Source: Euborellia annulipes
Lineage: Eukaryota; Arthropoda; Insecta; Dermaptera; Anisolabididae
Direction: 5' to 3'
NCBI GenBank assembly: GCA_023213315.1
Contig: JAKCPI010015030.1
Span: 47,774-111,773 of the forward strand
Length of the DNA stretch: 64,000 nt
Of the stretch, positions 33,119-44,391 are shown in pieces. The translations under genes were made by a program, and so were the position numbers. Numbering within the stretch: position 1 is the stretch's first letter; every line of letters begins with the position of its first letter. A model generated the notes under the pieces. The model was given only the letters and a program-made list of their open reading frames with translations. It did no database searches and was not told the origin of the DNA.

Positions 33119-33584
33119 CCAAAAGGATTCGGACCAGTAGGTTCAATTAAAGTCAAAAAGTTAAATAAGATAGTTAAATTAATAAAAACAAAAACAGTAA
33201 TGATAAAAATAGATTTGGTTTAGAAAAATTAAGAGATTTGTATTAGTTGATAAAATAGAATTTAGTCTTAGCAAGAAGTTAGAGAAAAGAGATGTCAATG
33301 TATTTTTTGTTAAAGCCCTACTGTTTGATTATTTTATATTATATGGCTCTCTATGACTGTAAGTTATAAAAGAACAATTTTATTTTTAATTTTATTTTGT
33401 AAAAAATAGGGAGTAAAAAAAACATCTTGTATTAATATTTTAGCCAACCACTGAAGAAGTCCTACAGCACGAAACATTGTCTGGGGTCAAATAAAGTTTT
33501 GTTTTAAAAAAACTTTTTGACTTTAATTGAACCTACTGGTCCGAATCCTTTTGGAAATTGAAAAGAAGGTTCCTGAGCTTCATC
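33119..33584 (+). mobile_element. STEM element a, 16-bp target duplication
   Basis: AAATTTAATACAGTAT is duplicated at 33103-33118 and 33585-33600. The second F6 copy has it once. The element has 44-bp inverted ends (CCAAAAGGATTCGGACCAGT) at 33119 and about 33511-33554, and CTGAAGA (33451-33457), GAAA (33471-33474) and AATAAA (33490-33495) just inside the right arm. No long frame. About 30 bases lie between the right arm and the duplication. Confidence 0.82.
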
Positions 33585-33712
33585 AAATTTAATACAGTAT
33601 ATTTCTTTTCTATTAAATTCATTAAAATTTATTATTTCGACAAAACTTCAATTATACATTATTACAAATTTAAAAATTAAATTTCAAAATAATTATTATA
33701 TTAATACGTAGA

Positions 33713-34041
33713 TTGAATATTAGGCTGGGATGAGTAGAGTAAAGGGGTTGGAGAATAGTAACCAGCAAATTTATAGCTCCACCTGACGTCCTTTTATTTG
33801 GCAGATATTTCGATGCGTAGGAGAATTCTGCTTTGTACACAGAGCGGTCATCAGCTTAGAGAAGGCACCTCACCACTATGTTTAAAGCCCCTAAGGCATT
33901 TGATATTAATAGACTAAGCCCACCTACTATATCCTCGCGGCACTGAAGATGATGTGTGTCTTACGCATCGAAATATCTGCCAAATAAAAGGAAGTCAGGT
34001 GGAGCTATAAATTTGCTGGTTACTATTCTCCAACCCCTTTA
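33713..34041. mobile_element. STEM element b
   Basis: Inverted arms (about 33735-33826, 33955-34041) read GGTTGGAGAATAGTAACCAG to TTTTATTTGGCAGATATTTC and back. The right arm carries CTGAAGA (33943-33949), a GATGTGT/ACGCATC stem, GAAA (33970-33973) and AATAAA (33983-33988). It is the same subfamily as the copy at 57125. The flanks do not give a clean duplication. Confidence 0.72.
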
Positions 34042-34099
34042 CTTTATTATATTATTAAATAAAAAATTAGGTGTTGGCTGTGTCTTCTACACAGCCGGT

Positions 34100-35003
34100 G
34101 GCTTTTTAACGTGACAACGTCTTTTGCTTGATTTCAAACAAATTTTTTTTTCTCTTACCTATATTGAAATATAAAGAGAGAAAGTATTGTTTTTTTTTTA
34201 CTAGTAGTTTGTTTTCATAAATAAACATGTTCAAACATTTTCATTGAAACAATATATGACAGGTGTGGCCAAACTTTTATCCATTAAGGGCGACATATGC
34301 TTAAAAAATGAGGTTTTTCGAGAAAAAAACCTATTTTGGAGTTAATTACTCGGGATTTTTTTATTTATTCTATTAGAGGTTATCTTTCTGCACTAAATGA
34401 CATCTCATTAAGTCTGATCTGATTAGCCGTTCGGAATCTACAGGGGTTTAAAATTTCGAAAAACGAAATCCCGCCGAGTGCTCTCATGCGGTAATATGGC
34501 GTCATATCAAAAAAAAGAAAAAAAGCCCTGGGGGTATTGAACCACTCTTTCTAAAACTATATTTAGATTTAATGTAGCTTTTATGGTCAAGTAGCTAGGC
34601 GTTGCACAAGTAGGGCTATTTTTCGATATTTTTTTGCCTAAAAAATGAGGTTTTTCGAGAAAAAAACCCATTTTGGAGTTAATTACTCGGGATTTTTTTA
34701 TTTATTCTATTAGAGGTTTTCTTTCTGCACCAAATGACATCCCATTTAGTCTGATCTGATTAGTCGTTCAGAATCTACAGGGGTTTAAACTTTCAAATTA
34801 GAATTTACCGCAGCGCGGTAAAATAAAATGATAGGAAAAAAATAATGAATGAATCTTTAGCTGAAAACTCATGCTTTCTAACCGTATATTTCTCATAATT
34901 ATACCTCTTAAGACAGAGGAGTTATTCAAGCCAATAAACTTTTTCGTGCATGCCCCTCTAACATGCCACTATAGACACATGATTTGTAAGACGTTGTCAC
35001 GTC
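34100..35003. mobile_element. F7 element, copy 1
   Basis: The left end ACGTGACAACGTCTTTTGC and right end GTAAGACGTTGTCACGT are inverted. Inside is a tandem duplication of about 155 bp (34299-34453 and about 34637-34791, starting AAAAAATGAGGTTTTTCGAG) separated by unrelated sequence. A solitary F1-type hairpin lies at 34148-34185. The 3' block from TTCAAATTAGAATTTACCGC matches 24003-24218. Confidence 0.62.
34148..34185. repeat. solitary F1-type hairpin B in F7
   Basis: TCTCTTACCTATATTGAAAT through AAAGAGAGAAAGTATTG between two T-runs. No F1 body is present. Confidence 0.65.
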
Positions 35004-35148
35004 AATATAGTAATTGAATCTTTTAATTATTGATATGATTGAAAAGTAAAGTTAATAACGAAATAATATTAATTATGAAGAAAAGAAATAAACATGAACA
35101 GCGAACAAACAAGAAACGAAGGGTGTTGGAAGTTAGGTTAGAAAGACA

Positions 35149-35334
35149 GAAATATTTACTGATCTTTTGAAAGAAATTCATGATGACGACTTGAAATCAT
35201 ATAAAAACATTTAAGGTATGTGCCCTAAAGACTATGATCATTTAGTAAAGAAGATAGAATCAATAATAAGGAAAAAAGATACTCAATTCAGATTGTCAAA
35301 AGCAGCTAGAGCAACTGCTCTATTTAATCAATCA
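35149..35334 (+). pseudogene. Harbinger transposase remnant, F6 copy 1
   Basis: The frame EIFTDLLKEIHDDDLKSYKN, stop (TAA 35212-35214), GMCPKDYDHLVKKIESIIRK then KDTQF matches the usual order of Harbinger transposase N-termini: E-L-x-x-x-D-x-x-x-Y-x-N, x-R-M-x-P-x-x-F/Y-D-x-L, then KKDT. The catalytic region is not seen. The second F6 copy has the same TAA, so it was already inactive before both copies arose, or a splice site lies here. Confidence 0.75.
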
Positions 35335-35734
35335 AATAGACCGAGATCACTCTAGAGACAAAGTCTCGGAGGTGTGTCCACTGATACTCTAGCCTAGATT
35401 TATGTCAATCTCGCTAGATCTTAATCTAGCTAGAGTCTCTCAATGGTGTGTCCATTAGTAGAGAGAGTCTCATATAGCTAGCTCTAGCGAGACTAAATCT
35501 AGCAAAAAAATCTACAGTGTACACGTATCTTAAGTAAAATCATTGAACTTGTATATTAATAATGTTATATATTTCTGTGAAAAAAAAATTATTATAAAAG
35601 AAAAAAATATCTAATTTATGTTTTGTGGCCGGCGCAGATCCCGAGGAAGAGCGCGACAGGCGCTCGAAACGTCGACAGAATATTTTTATTTTCCTTGGCT
35701 GACTCCATTCCACGCATCTATAGTTTTTATAATT

Positions 35735-36183
35735 TCTAAAAGTATTTTAATAGAATCCCGATGGATAGATGGTTTCGTACGAATACCATTTATCGGGAGT
35801 AAAGGGTGAACTAGCCAGGGGCGTAAATAACACCCCCGCAGACCCAGGCACATAAAAAATATAGTGGAGACCGGGGCAGGTTGGCCCACGGGGCAGGAGG
35901 AAGGCCTAAAAGATGAGATGTATTTTAACACATGGCTAAGTGACAAGTCATTTAAAAGCAGAAAGTTGCTAACTTTTTAATCTTTTTATTTTTCAACAAA
36001 AAAAAAAAAAAAAAAAATTTAATCTACAGTATATTAAAACTTTAGCTAAGAGATGAGTGAATTATTTAGAGATGAGAATAAAACTCTGTGAAACGTCACC
36101 TGCCCCTTGGAGTCTTATTATAAATACTGTATAACATAAACATAATTTTGCTTTTATAACAAATAATATTCAAAATTCAGCAT
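35735..36183. other. unassigned spacer
   Basis: A poly-A run at about 35998-36017. GGGGCAGGTTGGCCCACGGGG near 35873 is GC-rich. No feature recognised. Confidence 0.4.
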
Positions 36184-36440
36184 CAATTTGTGTGCGTACT
36201 ATGTTCTTTGTCTGACCCTACGTCTGTCTGTCTATCCGACTGTCTCGGTCTGTTTGACCAACTTCCTGTTGGAATTTTTAAACTATATTTTGCCGCCTTT
36301 TAGAGGGCGTTATGTAGTGTCCAGGAAAAATACTCCGGATCGCATATTCTCAAAAGGGGAGGCGCAAAAAAAGAAAATCGAGAAAATTTGCCTATTGGAA
36401 AGCATTGAGTTTTTTCTTAACCAGGGGGGTAAATAATAAC
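36184..36440 (+). repeat. distant F3-like repeat
   Basis: It has GTCTGTCTGTC at about 36221 and CAACTTCCTGTTGGAATTTT at 36259, as in F3, but the rest differs (GCCGCCTTTTAGAGGGCG). It is probably a diverged family with the same plan. Confidence 0.45.
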
Positions 36441-36544
36441 ATCCCCGCAGACCCCGCAACACGGGGGGGGGAGGCGCAGCAGATCAAGAGGCACAAAGAC
36501 TCAGGGGCATAAAAAAATGTATAAAAGAATTTTAAAAATAAAAA

Positions 36545-37266
36545 TCTGGTCGCACAGCACACAACTATCTCTTATCTTCGGTAATCAAAATTTGTGTTCT
36601 CTGCTTGTCACATCAGATTTTTTTGTGTCGACATATATTTAGTTTCCGTTGATAGGTATATTAAAATTCAAGATGTAAAATTTATAAGTAGGCTATAGGA
36701 AGCCCTCGGGGCATGGCGTAGAGGTTAGCGTGCTAACCTCATATACCAAACGTCGCGGGTTCGGACCCCAGGCAGTCCGATGATTTTATTTAAGCTATTT
36801 GGATACCAAATTGGATACCAAAAATCTTTTCTATGAAGCACAAGAGTAAAGTGTGCTTCAAACAATTTTGAGGGCAAAACGAGAATATACATTTTAAAGG
36901 GCATCTGAATTTTAATCAAAATCGTTGGAGAGAATTTTGAGAAAATCGAAAAAAAAAAAAAAAAAAACTGAAAAAGTACATCAGTAGAGTATTAGTACTC
37001 TTTGACTGGTTTCGATCAAAAGCTTATTTTCACGCCTCAGGGATGGGTGGGAGGGGACTGAATTTAAATATAAAATTTCAACCTTGCAGCTCAATTCTTC
37101 CATGCTTTAAATTGAACCCAGACACACAGACAGACACACACACACACATTCAGAATCTCGACACCGAATTTTCGACATGGATCCAATACTTTCTCTCTAT
37201 ATATACTTACAATTGTTAGTATATATACTTGTATATTAACATATACATATAGGTAAGAGAAAGTAA
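36545..37266 (+). mobile_element. F1 copy with a SINE insert
   Basis: Hairpin A is weakened (TCTGGTCGCACAGC), the body is interrupted at 36702-36829 by a SINE and hairpin B is altered (TTGTTAGTATATATACTTG centre), ending 37266. Confidence 0.78.
36702..36829 (+). mobile_element. SINE, 3'-truncated (8)
   Basis: Head complete: GCATGGCGTAGAGGTTAGCG and GGTTCGGACCCCAGGCAGTC, then AAGCTATTTGGATACCAAAT repeated in part. It ends directly in the F1 CTTTTCTATGAAGCACAAG segment, so a deletion removed the SINE tail and some F1 sequence. Confidence 0.8.
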
Positions 37267-38095
37267 AATGTAGTAAACACATTATCATCAAAATAAATTT
37301 TAAGATAACTTAATAAAATCTTTCATAAATAACACTGTTCAACAGTGAATTGTTTTATGGGGTATTATGATCTATCCTTGAGTATATTGGTAGAGCTCAT
37401 TCCCAAAATGCAATCAGTTTGACCCCATGAGGCATAGTTTTAGAGATATAGAGAAGAATAAATTTTAATAGAAAATTTGCTCTCAAATGGCTCTAATTTT
37501 GAATTTTCAAGATTTTTTTTTAAGACGTCATCCCTTAAAATGGTTAAAATACATTGAAATATTCTAGTTTCAGTACAATCTGAGATGATTTAGTGGTGCA
37601 AAACACGTAAGGTGGAAATAGAAATAAGAGAAGAAAATAAATAACGTGACGTCATCTTATCTCTGATATAGTGAAGAAGCATAGTTAAACTAATGATAAT
37701 AAAAAAAAAAAGTACAGGAAAAAATCAAATTTTTTATTTAATCTTTAATCATAAATCAAGATTAAAATCGCTATCAAGTAGTCGTTTGTGTATTATCATC
37801 TAAATATTTTTATGATATTAGATTTAAATAATCTCTTCTCTAACATTGACCTGAATGTGCTGCATTTTATTTTATATCAATCAAAATATCATCATCATAC
37901 TATAGTATAAAGGGCTAGCGGCTGACTTCCTGTCCCTGTGTGTATGTGCCTATGTAGGCGCTGATTGGATAGTGTTACAGTTAGTGGGACGTGAGAGGGA
38001 AATTGAAACTCTAAAATTCTGCAATTGCTCGCCGAAGGCAAGCAAGCGGGTCCAGGAGACGTAGATCTCTGGCAAGTTATAACCTCTGGTAAATT
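37267..38095. other. unassigned region
   Basis: AT-rich with no recognised repeat. A - strand frame at 37895-38161 runs into F1 sequence and shows no domain. The more GC-balanced part at 37915-38060 could be unique sequence. Confidence 0.4.
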
Positions 38096-39020
38096 CTTAA
38101 AGCATTTGGTGGGTCCCGCAAAATGGTCTGTCTGTCTGTGTACAAAATATCTCAAGGACAATAAGAGCTAGGAATTTTATATTTAAGTTAGGCATGTGTC
38201 ACGGACCTTTTGAACAAAATCGGCCAAAGAGTACTAGTACTTTACTGATGTAGTTTTTCAGTTTTTTTCGATTTTCTCAAAATTCGCTCCAACGATTTTG
38301 ATTAAAATTCAAAAAATCAATTATTTTTACTTTCTCTTACCTCTATATATATGTTAATATATAGAGAGAGAAAGTATTGGATTCATGTCAAAATTTCGAT
38401 GTCGAGATTTTGATGGATATACACGTTTTGAGGTCCCCCGAATCCAAAAAAGTGGTTTTTGCGACATGGTCTGTGTGTGTGTGTGTGTCTGTCTGTGAAC
38501 AAAATATCTCAAGAACGAAAAGAGCTAGCATGGTGAAATTTTATATTTAAGTTAGGCACCCCCATGGGACGTGACACGAAGCTTTTGAACAAAATCGACC
38601 AAAGAGTACTAGTACTTTACTGTTGTACTTTTTCAGATTTTTTCGATTTTCTCTAAATTTGCTCCAACGATTTTTTTTTTTTAAATTCAAAAATCAATTA
38701 TTTTTTAGATCTTCAATAAAATGTATATTCTCATTTTGTCATTGAAATCTTCTGAAGACCACTTTACTCTTGTACTCCATAGAGAAGATAGGAGAAATGG
38801 TTGCCATGGTAACAAAATTTAAATATTTTCACATATAAATTTTACATCTTGAATTCAATTGTACCCTACTGTCGGAAACTAAATACATGTCGACAACAAA
38901 AATTCTGGTGTGGCAAGCACAGAACACAACTTTCGATTACCGAAGGTAAGAGAAAGTTGTGTGCTGTGCGCCAGTCACACCAGATTTTTTAGATTCTCTT
39001 TAAAATATATATTTTCATTT
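38096..39020 (-). mobile_element. old F1 copy split by a younger F1
   Basis: The left part starts at about 38096 in AAAATGGTCTGTCTGTCTGT and runs to TCAATTATTTTT. A complete F1 then intervenes (38329-38984) and the older copy resumes TTTTTTAGATTCTCTTTAAA and fades out. Confidence 0.75.
38329..38984 (-). mobile_element. F1 copy, full length, inserted in another F1
   Basis: ACTTTCTCTTACC to GTCACACCAGA. The host T-run (TTATTTTTTAGATTC in other copies) is split, with five T before and six after. This gives the element's exact ends and shows a T-run target. Confidence 0.88.
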
Positions 39021-39933
39021 TAATTGGCATTCGAGTTGAATCTCTTTTAAATCGATTAGAATCGATTCTCAACTTTTTTCTTTCAATACTTGGTATCCGA
39101 TGGTAATATACTCGTAGTTTGTAACGTTTTCATTGATTGACTTTCATCTATCTTTTAAAACCTACACTTTACACACAAATCAACAAGCTTTCTAAGATCT
39201 TTTAGTGAACATATGTGGCATTCTTAATTCCTAAATTTTAATGTTTTATTTTGATTCTTTGATATTTTATTTTAATGTTCGGTGCCATATCACGTGCAAT
39301 TTCTGGATAGAATATTCATTTATAAAAATATTGAAAATAATATTTGTTTCTGTTGTATTTAATAAAATCTTTAAATAATTAATAAATTTTTTTAATATTG
39401 TATTAATAAATAAATATAGAGAGTTATAGATTTTAAAAAGTCGAAAAGTCGATTTTCCCAGAAATGATTAATCGATTCCGAGAATCGAAAAACATCAAAT
39501 CGATTCCCAAATTGAAAATCAATTTTTTGAGCGCCTTCTCTCCGAAGCACACAGAAACCGAGAGACAACAATTTGATTCTTCTCCTGCCGTGTTATTTTT
39601 TAGAGCATAAGTTTTCGGATGCATCAATTAGACTCGATCTCCTCTTTCTAATATCAAATTTGCTAGTCTCAAAATTTGTAATTTGAGAATTAATTATTGT
39701 ATTTGTATTTTCCTTCTAGGAAATCATCATTTCCTAGTGAATTTGATATTCTGTCCACTAGATATTCATTTCGTATCTAGATGTTGTGGAATTAATTAAA
39801 GAAGAATTGGAATTTAATAATAATGCCTGGACAACCATTAACTATTCAGCCAATTCACTCAACAATTTGTTTGGAAAGGCTTTGAGAATTTCAAGTGGAA
39901 TACATAGAACTATTGCGCGAGTCAACGGCTTTT
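39021..39933. other. unassigned AT-rich region
   Basis: CGATT-rich stretch (about 39040-39075 and 39430-39520, AATCGATT units), otherwise no feature. The frame at 39786-40019 runs into F1. Confidence 0.4.
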
Positions 39934-40592
39934 TACTTTCTCTTACCTCTATATATATGTTAATATATAGAGAGAGAAATTATTGGATTCATGTCAAAAA
40001 ATCGATGTCGAAATTTTGACGGATAACACGTTTTGAGGTCCACTGAATCCAAAAAAGTGGTTTTTCGCGACATGGTCTGTCTGTCTGTGTGTGAACAAAA
40101 TATCTCAAGAACGGAAAGAGCTAGGAGGTTGAAATTTTATATTTTAGTTAGGCACCCCCATGGGACGTGACTCGAAGCTTTTGAACAAAATCGACCAAAG
40201 AGTACTAGTACTTTACTGATGCACTTTTACAGTTTTTTTTTTCTTTTTTTTCGATTTTCTCAAAATTTGCTCCAACGATTTTTTTTTTAATTCAAAAATC
40301 AATTATTTTTTAGATCTTCAATAAAATGTATATTCTCATTTTGTCATTGAAATCTTCTGAAGACCACTTTACTCTTGTTCTTCATAGGAAGGATAGGAGA
40401 AATGGTTGCCATGGTAACAACATATAAATATTTTACCATACTTATGAATTTTACATCTTGAAAATCGAATGTACCCTACTGTCGGAAACTAAATACATGT
40501 CGACACAAAAAATCTGGTGTGACAAGCACAGTACACAACTTTCGATTACAGAAGGTAAGAGAAAGTTGCGTGCTGTGCGCCAGTCACACCAT
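39934..40592 (-). mobile_element. F1 copy, full length
   Basis: Left hairpin B starts TACTTTCTCTTACC. A short GTCTGTCTGTCTGTGTGTG core follows. The right hairpin A ends GTCACACCATA with one change in the outer arm. Confidence 0.87.
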
Positions 40593-40707
40593 ATTTTTTT
40601 CAAAGCGAATATCTCTATATTCTTCTTAAAGTCAGGCAAGCAATTAATTTTAATGCTATGGAAATACGAGACTTTCTGTCTTCCAGGCGACATGTAAAAG
40701 TAAAAAA

Positions 40708-41050
40708 TCTGGTGTGACTGATCGCACAACACACAACTTTCTATTACCTTAGCTAATTGAAAGTTGTGTTTAGTCACACCAGATATATTGTGTCGACATA
40801 CTGTATATTTAGTTTCCGACAATACGGTACATTTTAATTCAAGATGTAAAATATATATATTTTATCATGAAAACCATCTCTCCTATCTTTTCTATGAAGT
40901 ACAAGGGTGATTGAAACAATTTTGAGAGCAAAATCAGAATATAGTCTACATTTTAAAGAGGATTTAAAAAATAATAATTTTAATCAAAATTCGTACAGCG
41001 AATTTTGGAAAAAAAAACAAAAAAAAACTGAAAAGTACTAGTACTCTTTA
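40708..41050 (+). mobile_element. F1 copy, 3'-truncated
   Basis: Hairpin A is shortened on one side (GTTGTGTTTAGTCACACCAG). The body ends after AAAAGTACTAGTACTCTTTA. It lacks the CA/TG core and hairpin B. Confidence 0.8.
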
Positions 41051-41845
41051 GTATAGTTAGTCGGCCCATATAATTTATCCACACGGTAACCAGTTTGTTT
41101 GATTTAAGTAGGAACCCATGAAGGGAATTGTAATATTGGTGATCCGGAAGCGGGCTGTGCAACTAGTTTGAATATAAATCCTAAAAGCGACAAGACTTTT
41201 TATTTTTATAATCTCTTTTTATTACGATAATGAACATCCAGACAGACTGTGTTATTTGTATTATCTTGTGTTTGTCTCCTCGGCTATTTGCTCTTTAGCA
41301 AATCCCGGGTAAATAAAACCTCAGGCCTTGCAGCTGTTTTTTTTTTTTTTTTATTTTAAAATCAATTTACATATAAAAGAAAAAAAAACAATTTATGAAT
41401 TAATCCCTTTCTTTTTCCTCCACCTGTTGTTGGATTATATATTTTATATTTAAAGGCCTTTTAATTCAGGGAATTTCCCGACCCTAAGGCTTGCTAACCA
41501 GTCTGTTTGTCTGTCTTTTTCCTTTGTGTTTATACCTAGTAAAAGCAGAGATAGAAATCTGATTCTCTAATTTACACAAGGTGCGATGGGGGATAAAATG
41601 ATTCAATAAATAGCCACGCCCCCTTTGGCTCGAGTACGCCTGCAGCGGACCCTCCCTCGCCTTTCAGACAATATGAATAAACATTCCTGGCTTATTAAGA
41701 GACAATTAAATGTAAACTATTCAGTTTGGCCACTAGTTGAAACATTCTAAATATGTGTATACAGTATGAAAATCTAATTCAACAAAACAATTACTGGAGG
41801 TTATGTGCTTTGCAAGGATTTATTAAAATTAACAATATTCGTCGA
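41051..41845. other. unassigned region
   Basis: A T-run at about 41337-41353. The stretch at 41620-41665 (GCTCGAGTACGCCTGCAGCG, CCTCGCCTTTC) resembles the F3 GC-rich tail. Otherwise nothing recognised. Confidence 0.4.
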
Positions 41846-42129
41846 ATATAGAGAGAAAATAGGCCTTTTAGATTCATGTCAAAAATTCGATGTCGAGATT
41901 TTTATGGAAATACAGGTTTTGTGGTCCCAAAACACCGTGGATTTTTTGCTAGATTTGGTCTCGCTAGAGCTATATGAGACTCAATCTACAAATGGACACA
42001 CCATTGAGAGCACTCTAGCTAGATTAAGATCTAGCGAGATTAACATAAATCTAGCTAGAGTATCAGTGGACACACCTCCGAGACTTTCTCTCTAGAGTGA
42101 TCTCGCTCTATTTGACTGATTAAATGGAG

Positions 42130-42325
42130 CAGTTGCTCTAGCTGCTTTTGACAATTGAATTGAGTATATTTTTGCCTTATTATGGTTTACTAAGCGATCA
42201 TAGTCTTTAGGGCACATACCTTAAATGTTTTTATACGATTTGAAGTCGTCATTATGAATGAATTTCTTTCAAAAGATCAGTGAATATTTCTGTCTTTCTA
42301 ACCTAACTTCTAACACCCTTCGTTT
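42130..42325 (-). pseudogene. Harbinger transposase remnant, F6 copy 2
   Basis: The reverse complement carries the same GATCTTTTGAAAGAAATTCA start and ACATTTAAGGTATGTGCCC stop region as copy 1, with further small duplications and deletions. Too decayed to be expressed. Confidence 0.65.
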
Positions 42326-42379
42326 CTTGTTTGTTCGCTGTTCGTTTTTATTTATTTTCTTCATAATTAATAGTTCCGG

Positions 42380-43377
42380 GGTGACCGAGCCAGAGCTCGG
42401 TCTTTTTTTTATATTGAAAAAATTGTAAAAAACTAAAAAAAATACATCAGTAAAGTACGAATACTCGAGGGGCGCGAATTTGATTTGTTTAGAAGAAATA
42501 GGAAAATATTTAAAATTTGAAAGAAATATAACGAGACAACTAGCTCCTCAATGGAAACATCAATAAAAACACCAAAATAAGAAATAACAGTCCAGGGAGA
42601 GTTTTGAGGAATAGCAACATTACTGGGTGGTTACTTAGAGGAGACAGTGCCTCATAAGAAAACTTTAATCATGAGATATAAGAGAGTTGTCCAGGAAATG
42701 TGTCAGCCTGGAGAGAATTAAAAATTATTATTTTCAAAAAAATTAATTAATAATTAGTATTTTAATAATAGAATTTAAATAATAGGTATTTTTCTACTAA
42801 TTGGCCTTTTTGACATTATTAAATTAAATATATTTTAAGTAATTATTGATATAAAAAATTAAACAAAATTGCACACTAATTAAAATTTAATATTCGAGGA
42901 GAGTTAAATCTGTTGGTCCAGGATAAAGAAAGGGAGGGTTTGACCAGGAAGCAAGCTCTCTAGGCTTTGAACATTATAAAACTTTTAAAACGAAAATTGG
43001 AAAAAAATAAAAAAAAAGTACACCAGTAAGGTAGTAGTACTCGAGAGGTCAAATTTTATTTGTATAGAAGAAATAAAAATATATTTGAAGTTTGAAAGAA
43101 AAGGTCTAAGGAAATTTCAAGAAAATTAGAAAAACCTAAAAAGGTACACCAGTAAGGTACTAGTACTCGAGGTTTCCCGAAGACGAGACCTAGCACAATT
43201 TCATTTTGGGACCTCAACTAGTATATATTTAAAATTTGAAAAAAATCGTTAGAGCCGTTTTCGAGAACTGATATGCATATATATAAACAAACAAACAAAT
43301 AAACGTACATTGCTCGTTTAATAGTATAAGATAAGATAAGATAAGATAAGATAAGATTATTTCGTTATTAATTTTAT
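42380..43377 (+). mobile_element. retrotransposon-like 3' regions ending in an ATAAG repeat
   Basis: Two blocks each hold GTACACCAGTAAGGTA or GTACATCAGTAAAGTA with TACTCGAG, near 42445, 43020 and 43148. The end reads ATCGTTAGAGCCGTTTTCGA, AACAAACAAACAAATAAACG and a tandem ATAAG/GATAA tail (about 43326-43356). That ending resembles 3' regions of RTE-type LINEs or dependent SINEs. No reverse transcriptase is present. Confidence 0.45.
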
Positions 43378-43515
43378 TACTTTCTCGTACCCTATATATG
43401 AAATATATAGAGAGAGAAAGTATTGGTTTCATGTCAAAAATTCGATGTCGAGATTTTGATGGATCTTCACGTTTTGAGGTCCCCTGAATCCAAAAAAGTG
43501 GTTTTCGCGACATGG

Positions 43516-43557
<42 letters not shown>

Positions 43558-44391
43558 GTGTGTGTGTGTGTGTGTGTGTTCAATTTTAAGCATGAAGGAA
43601 TTGAGCTAGGAGGCTGAAATTTTATATTTAAGTTAAACACCCCCGGGACCGACAAAATAAGCTTTTAATCAAAATCGGCCAAAAAGTACTAGTACTTTAC
43701 TGATGTACTTTTTCAGTTTTTTTCGATTTTCTCAAAATTCGCTCTAACGATTTTGATTAAAATTCAAAAATCAATTATTTTTTAGATGCTCTTTCAAATG
43801 TATATTCTCGTTTTGCCCTCAAAATTGTTTGAAGCACACTTTACTCTTGTGCTTCATAGGAAAGATAGGAGAAATAAATGGTTGCCATGGTAACCGAATT
43901 TAAATCTTTTTCTTTTTATTAGATTAAAAATCAATTATTATTTAAACGCCCATTTTTTTTTCGGAGAAAACATATTCTCTCTCTCACAAAACTATCTTCT
44001 CTCTTTCTACGCGTTTTAAATTTTTCTACCTTATCTTCGCATTTGACCAATGTTAATTTCCTATAGGGATTTGTATGTTAATTTCGATTCAAAAGGGGGT
44101 CCCCTTTGGAACTTTTTACGCATTTAAAATTTTTTTCCAATTCTTATGAAATTTTGTATTTATTTACGAATCTATATTGTGTATAAAATGTCCAAATATG
44201 AGATTAAAATTTTGAAAAATAACCATAGTTTATTTCAAGCAATCAACATTTAAAATGCAAGTTTGAAACTAAGGTGCTATGGAAAACTAAATATATCTCG
44301 ACACAAAAATCTGGTGTGACCAGCACAGTGCACAACTTTCTCTTACCGAAGGGTAAGAGAAAGTTGTGTGCTGTGCGCCAGTCACACCAGA
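43378..44391 (-). mobile_element. F1 copy with 375-bp foreign insert
   Basis: Hairpin B at 43378 (the CCCTATATATGAAATATATA variant), a long GTCT run (about 43517-43557) then TG run, and an intact hairpin A at 44391. Between GGTTGCCATGGTAACCGAAT and GGAAAACTAAATATATC lies unrelated AT-rich sequence (about 43908-44280). Confidence 0.82.

Larger units (their letters stand above)
32700..35530 (+). mobile_element. F6 PIF/Harbinger element, copy 1
   Basis: The ends are TGGTACGTGTACATTGTAGA and, reversed, AGATACGTGTACACTGTAGA. TAA lies on both sides (32697-32699, 35531-35533). Many CTAGCTAGA units lie near both ends (32725-32850, 35350-35510). A decayed transposase is at 35149-35334. Later insertions (33119-33584, about 33713-34041, about 34100-35003) fill the middle. 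Confidence 0.8.
32456..35719. mobile_element. STEM element i, split by a PIF/Harbinger element
   Basis: The exact 15-bp direct repeat ATAGTTTTTATAATT lies at 32441-32455 and 35720-35734. Inverted arms of about 150 bp (about 32505-32660 and 35555-35715) carry GCCAAGGAAAATGAAAACGA or relatives and the stem-loop. On the + strand of the right arm this is CCGAGGA, a GAGCGC/GCGCTC stem, then GAAACGTCGACAGAATA. The left arm, read in reverse, ends in GAATAAA. F6 occupies the spacer. Confidence 0.75.

Noticed and set aside
39786..40019. 77-codon frame as an exon
   Set aside because: Its second half is F1 sequence (TACTTTCTCTTACC onward) and the first half has no recognised homology.
43510..43580. CRISPR-like periodic repeat
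   Set aside because: A simple GTCT then TG microsatellite within F1, with no spacers.
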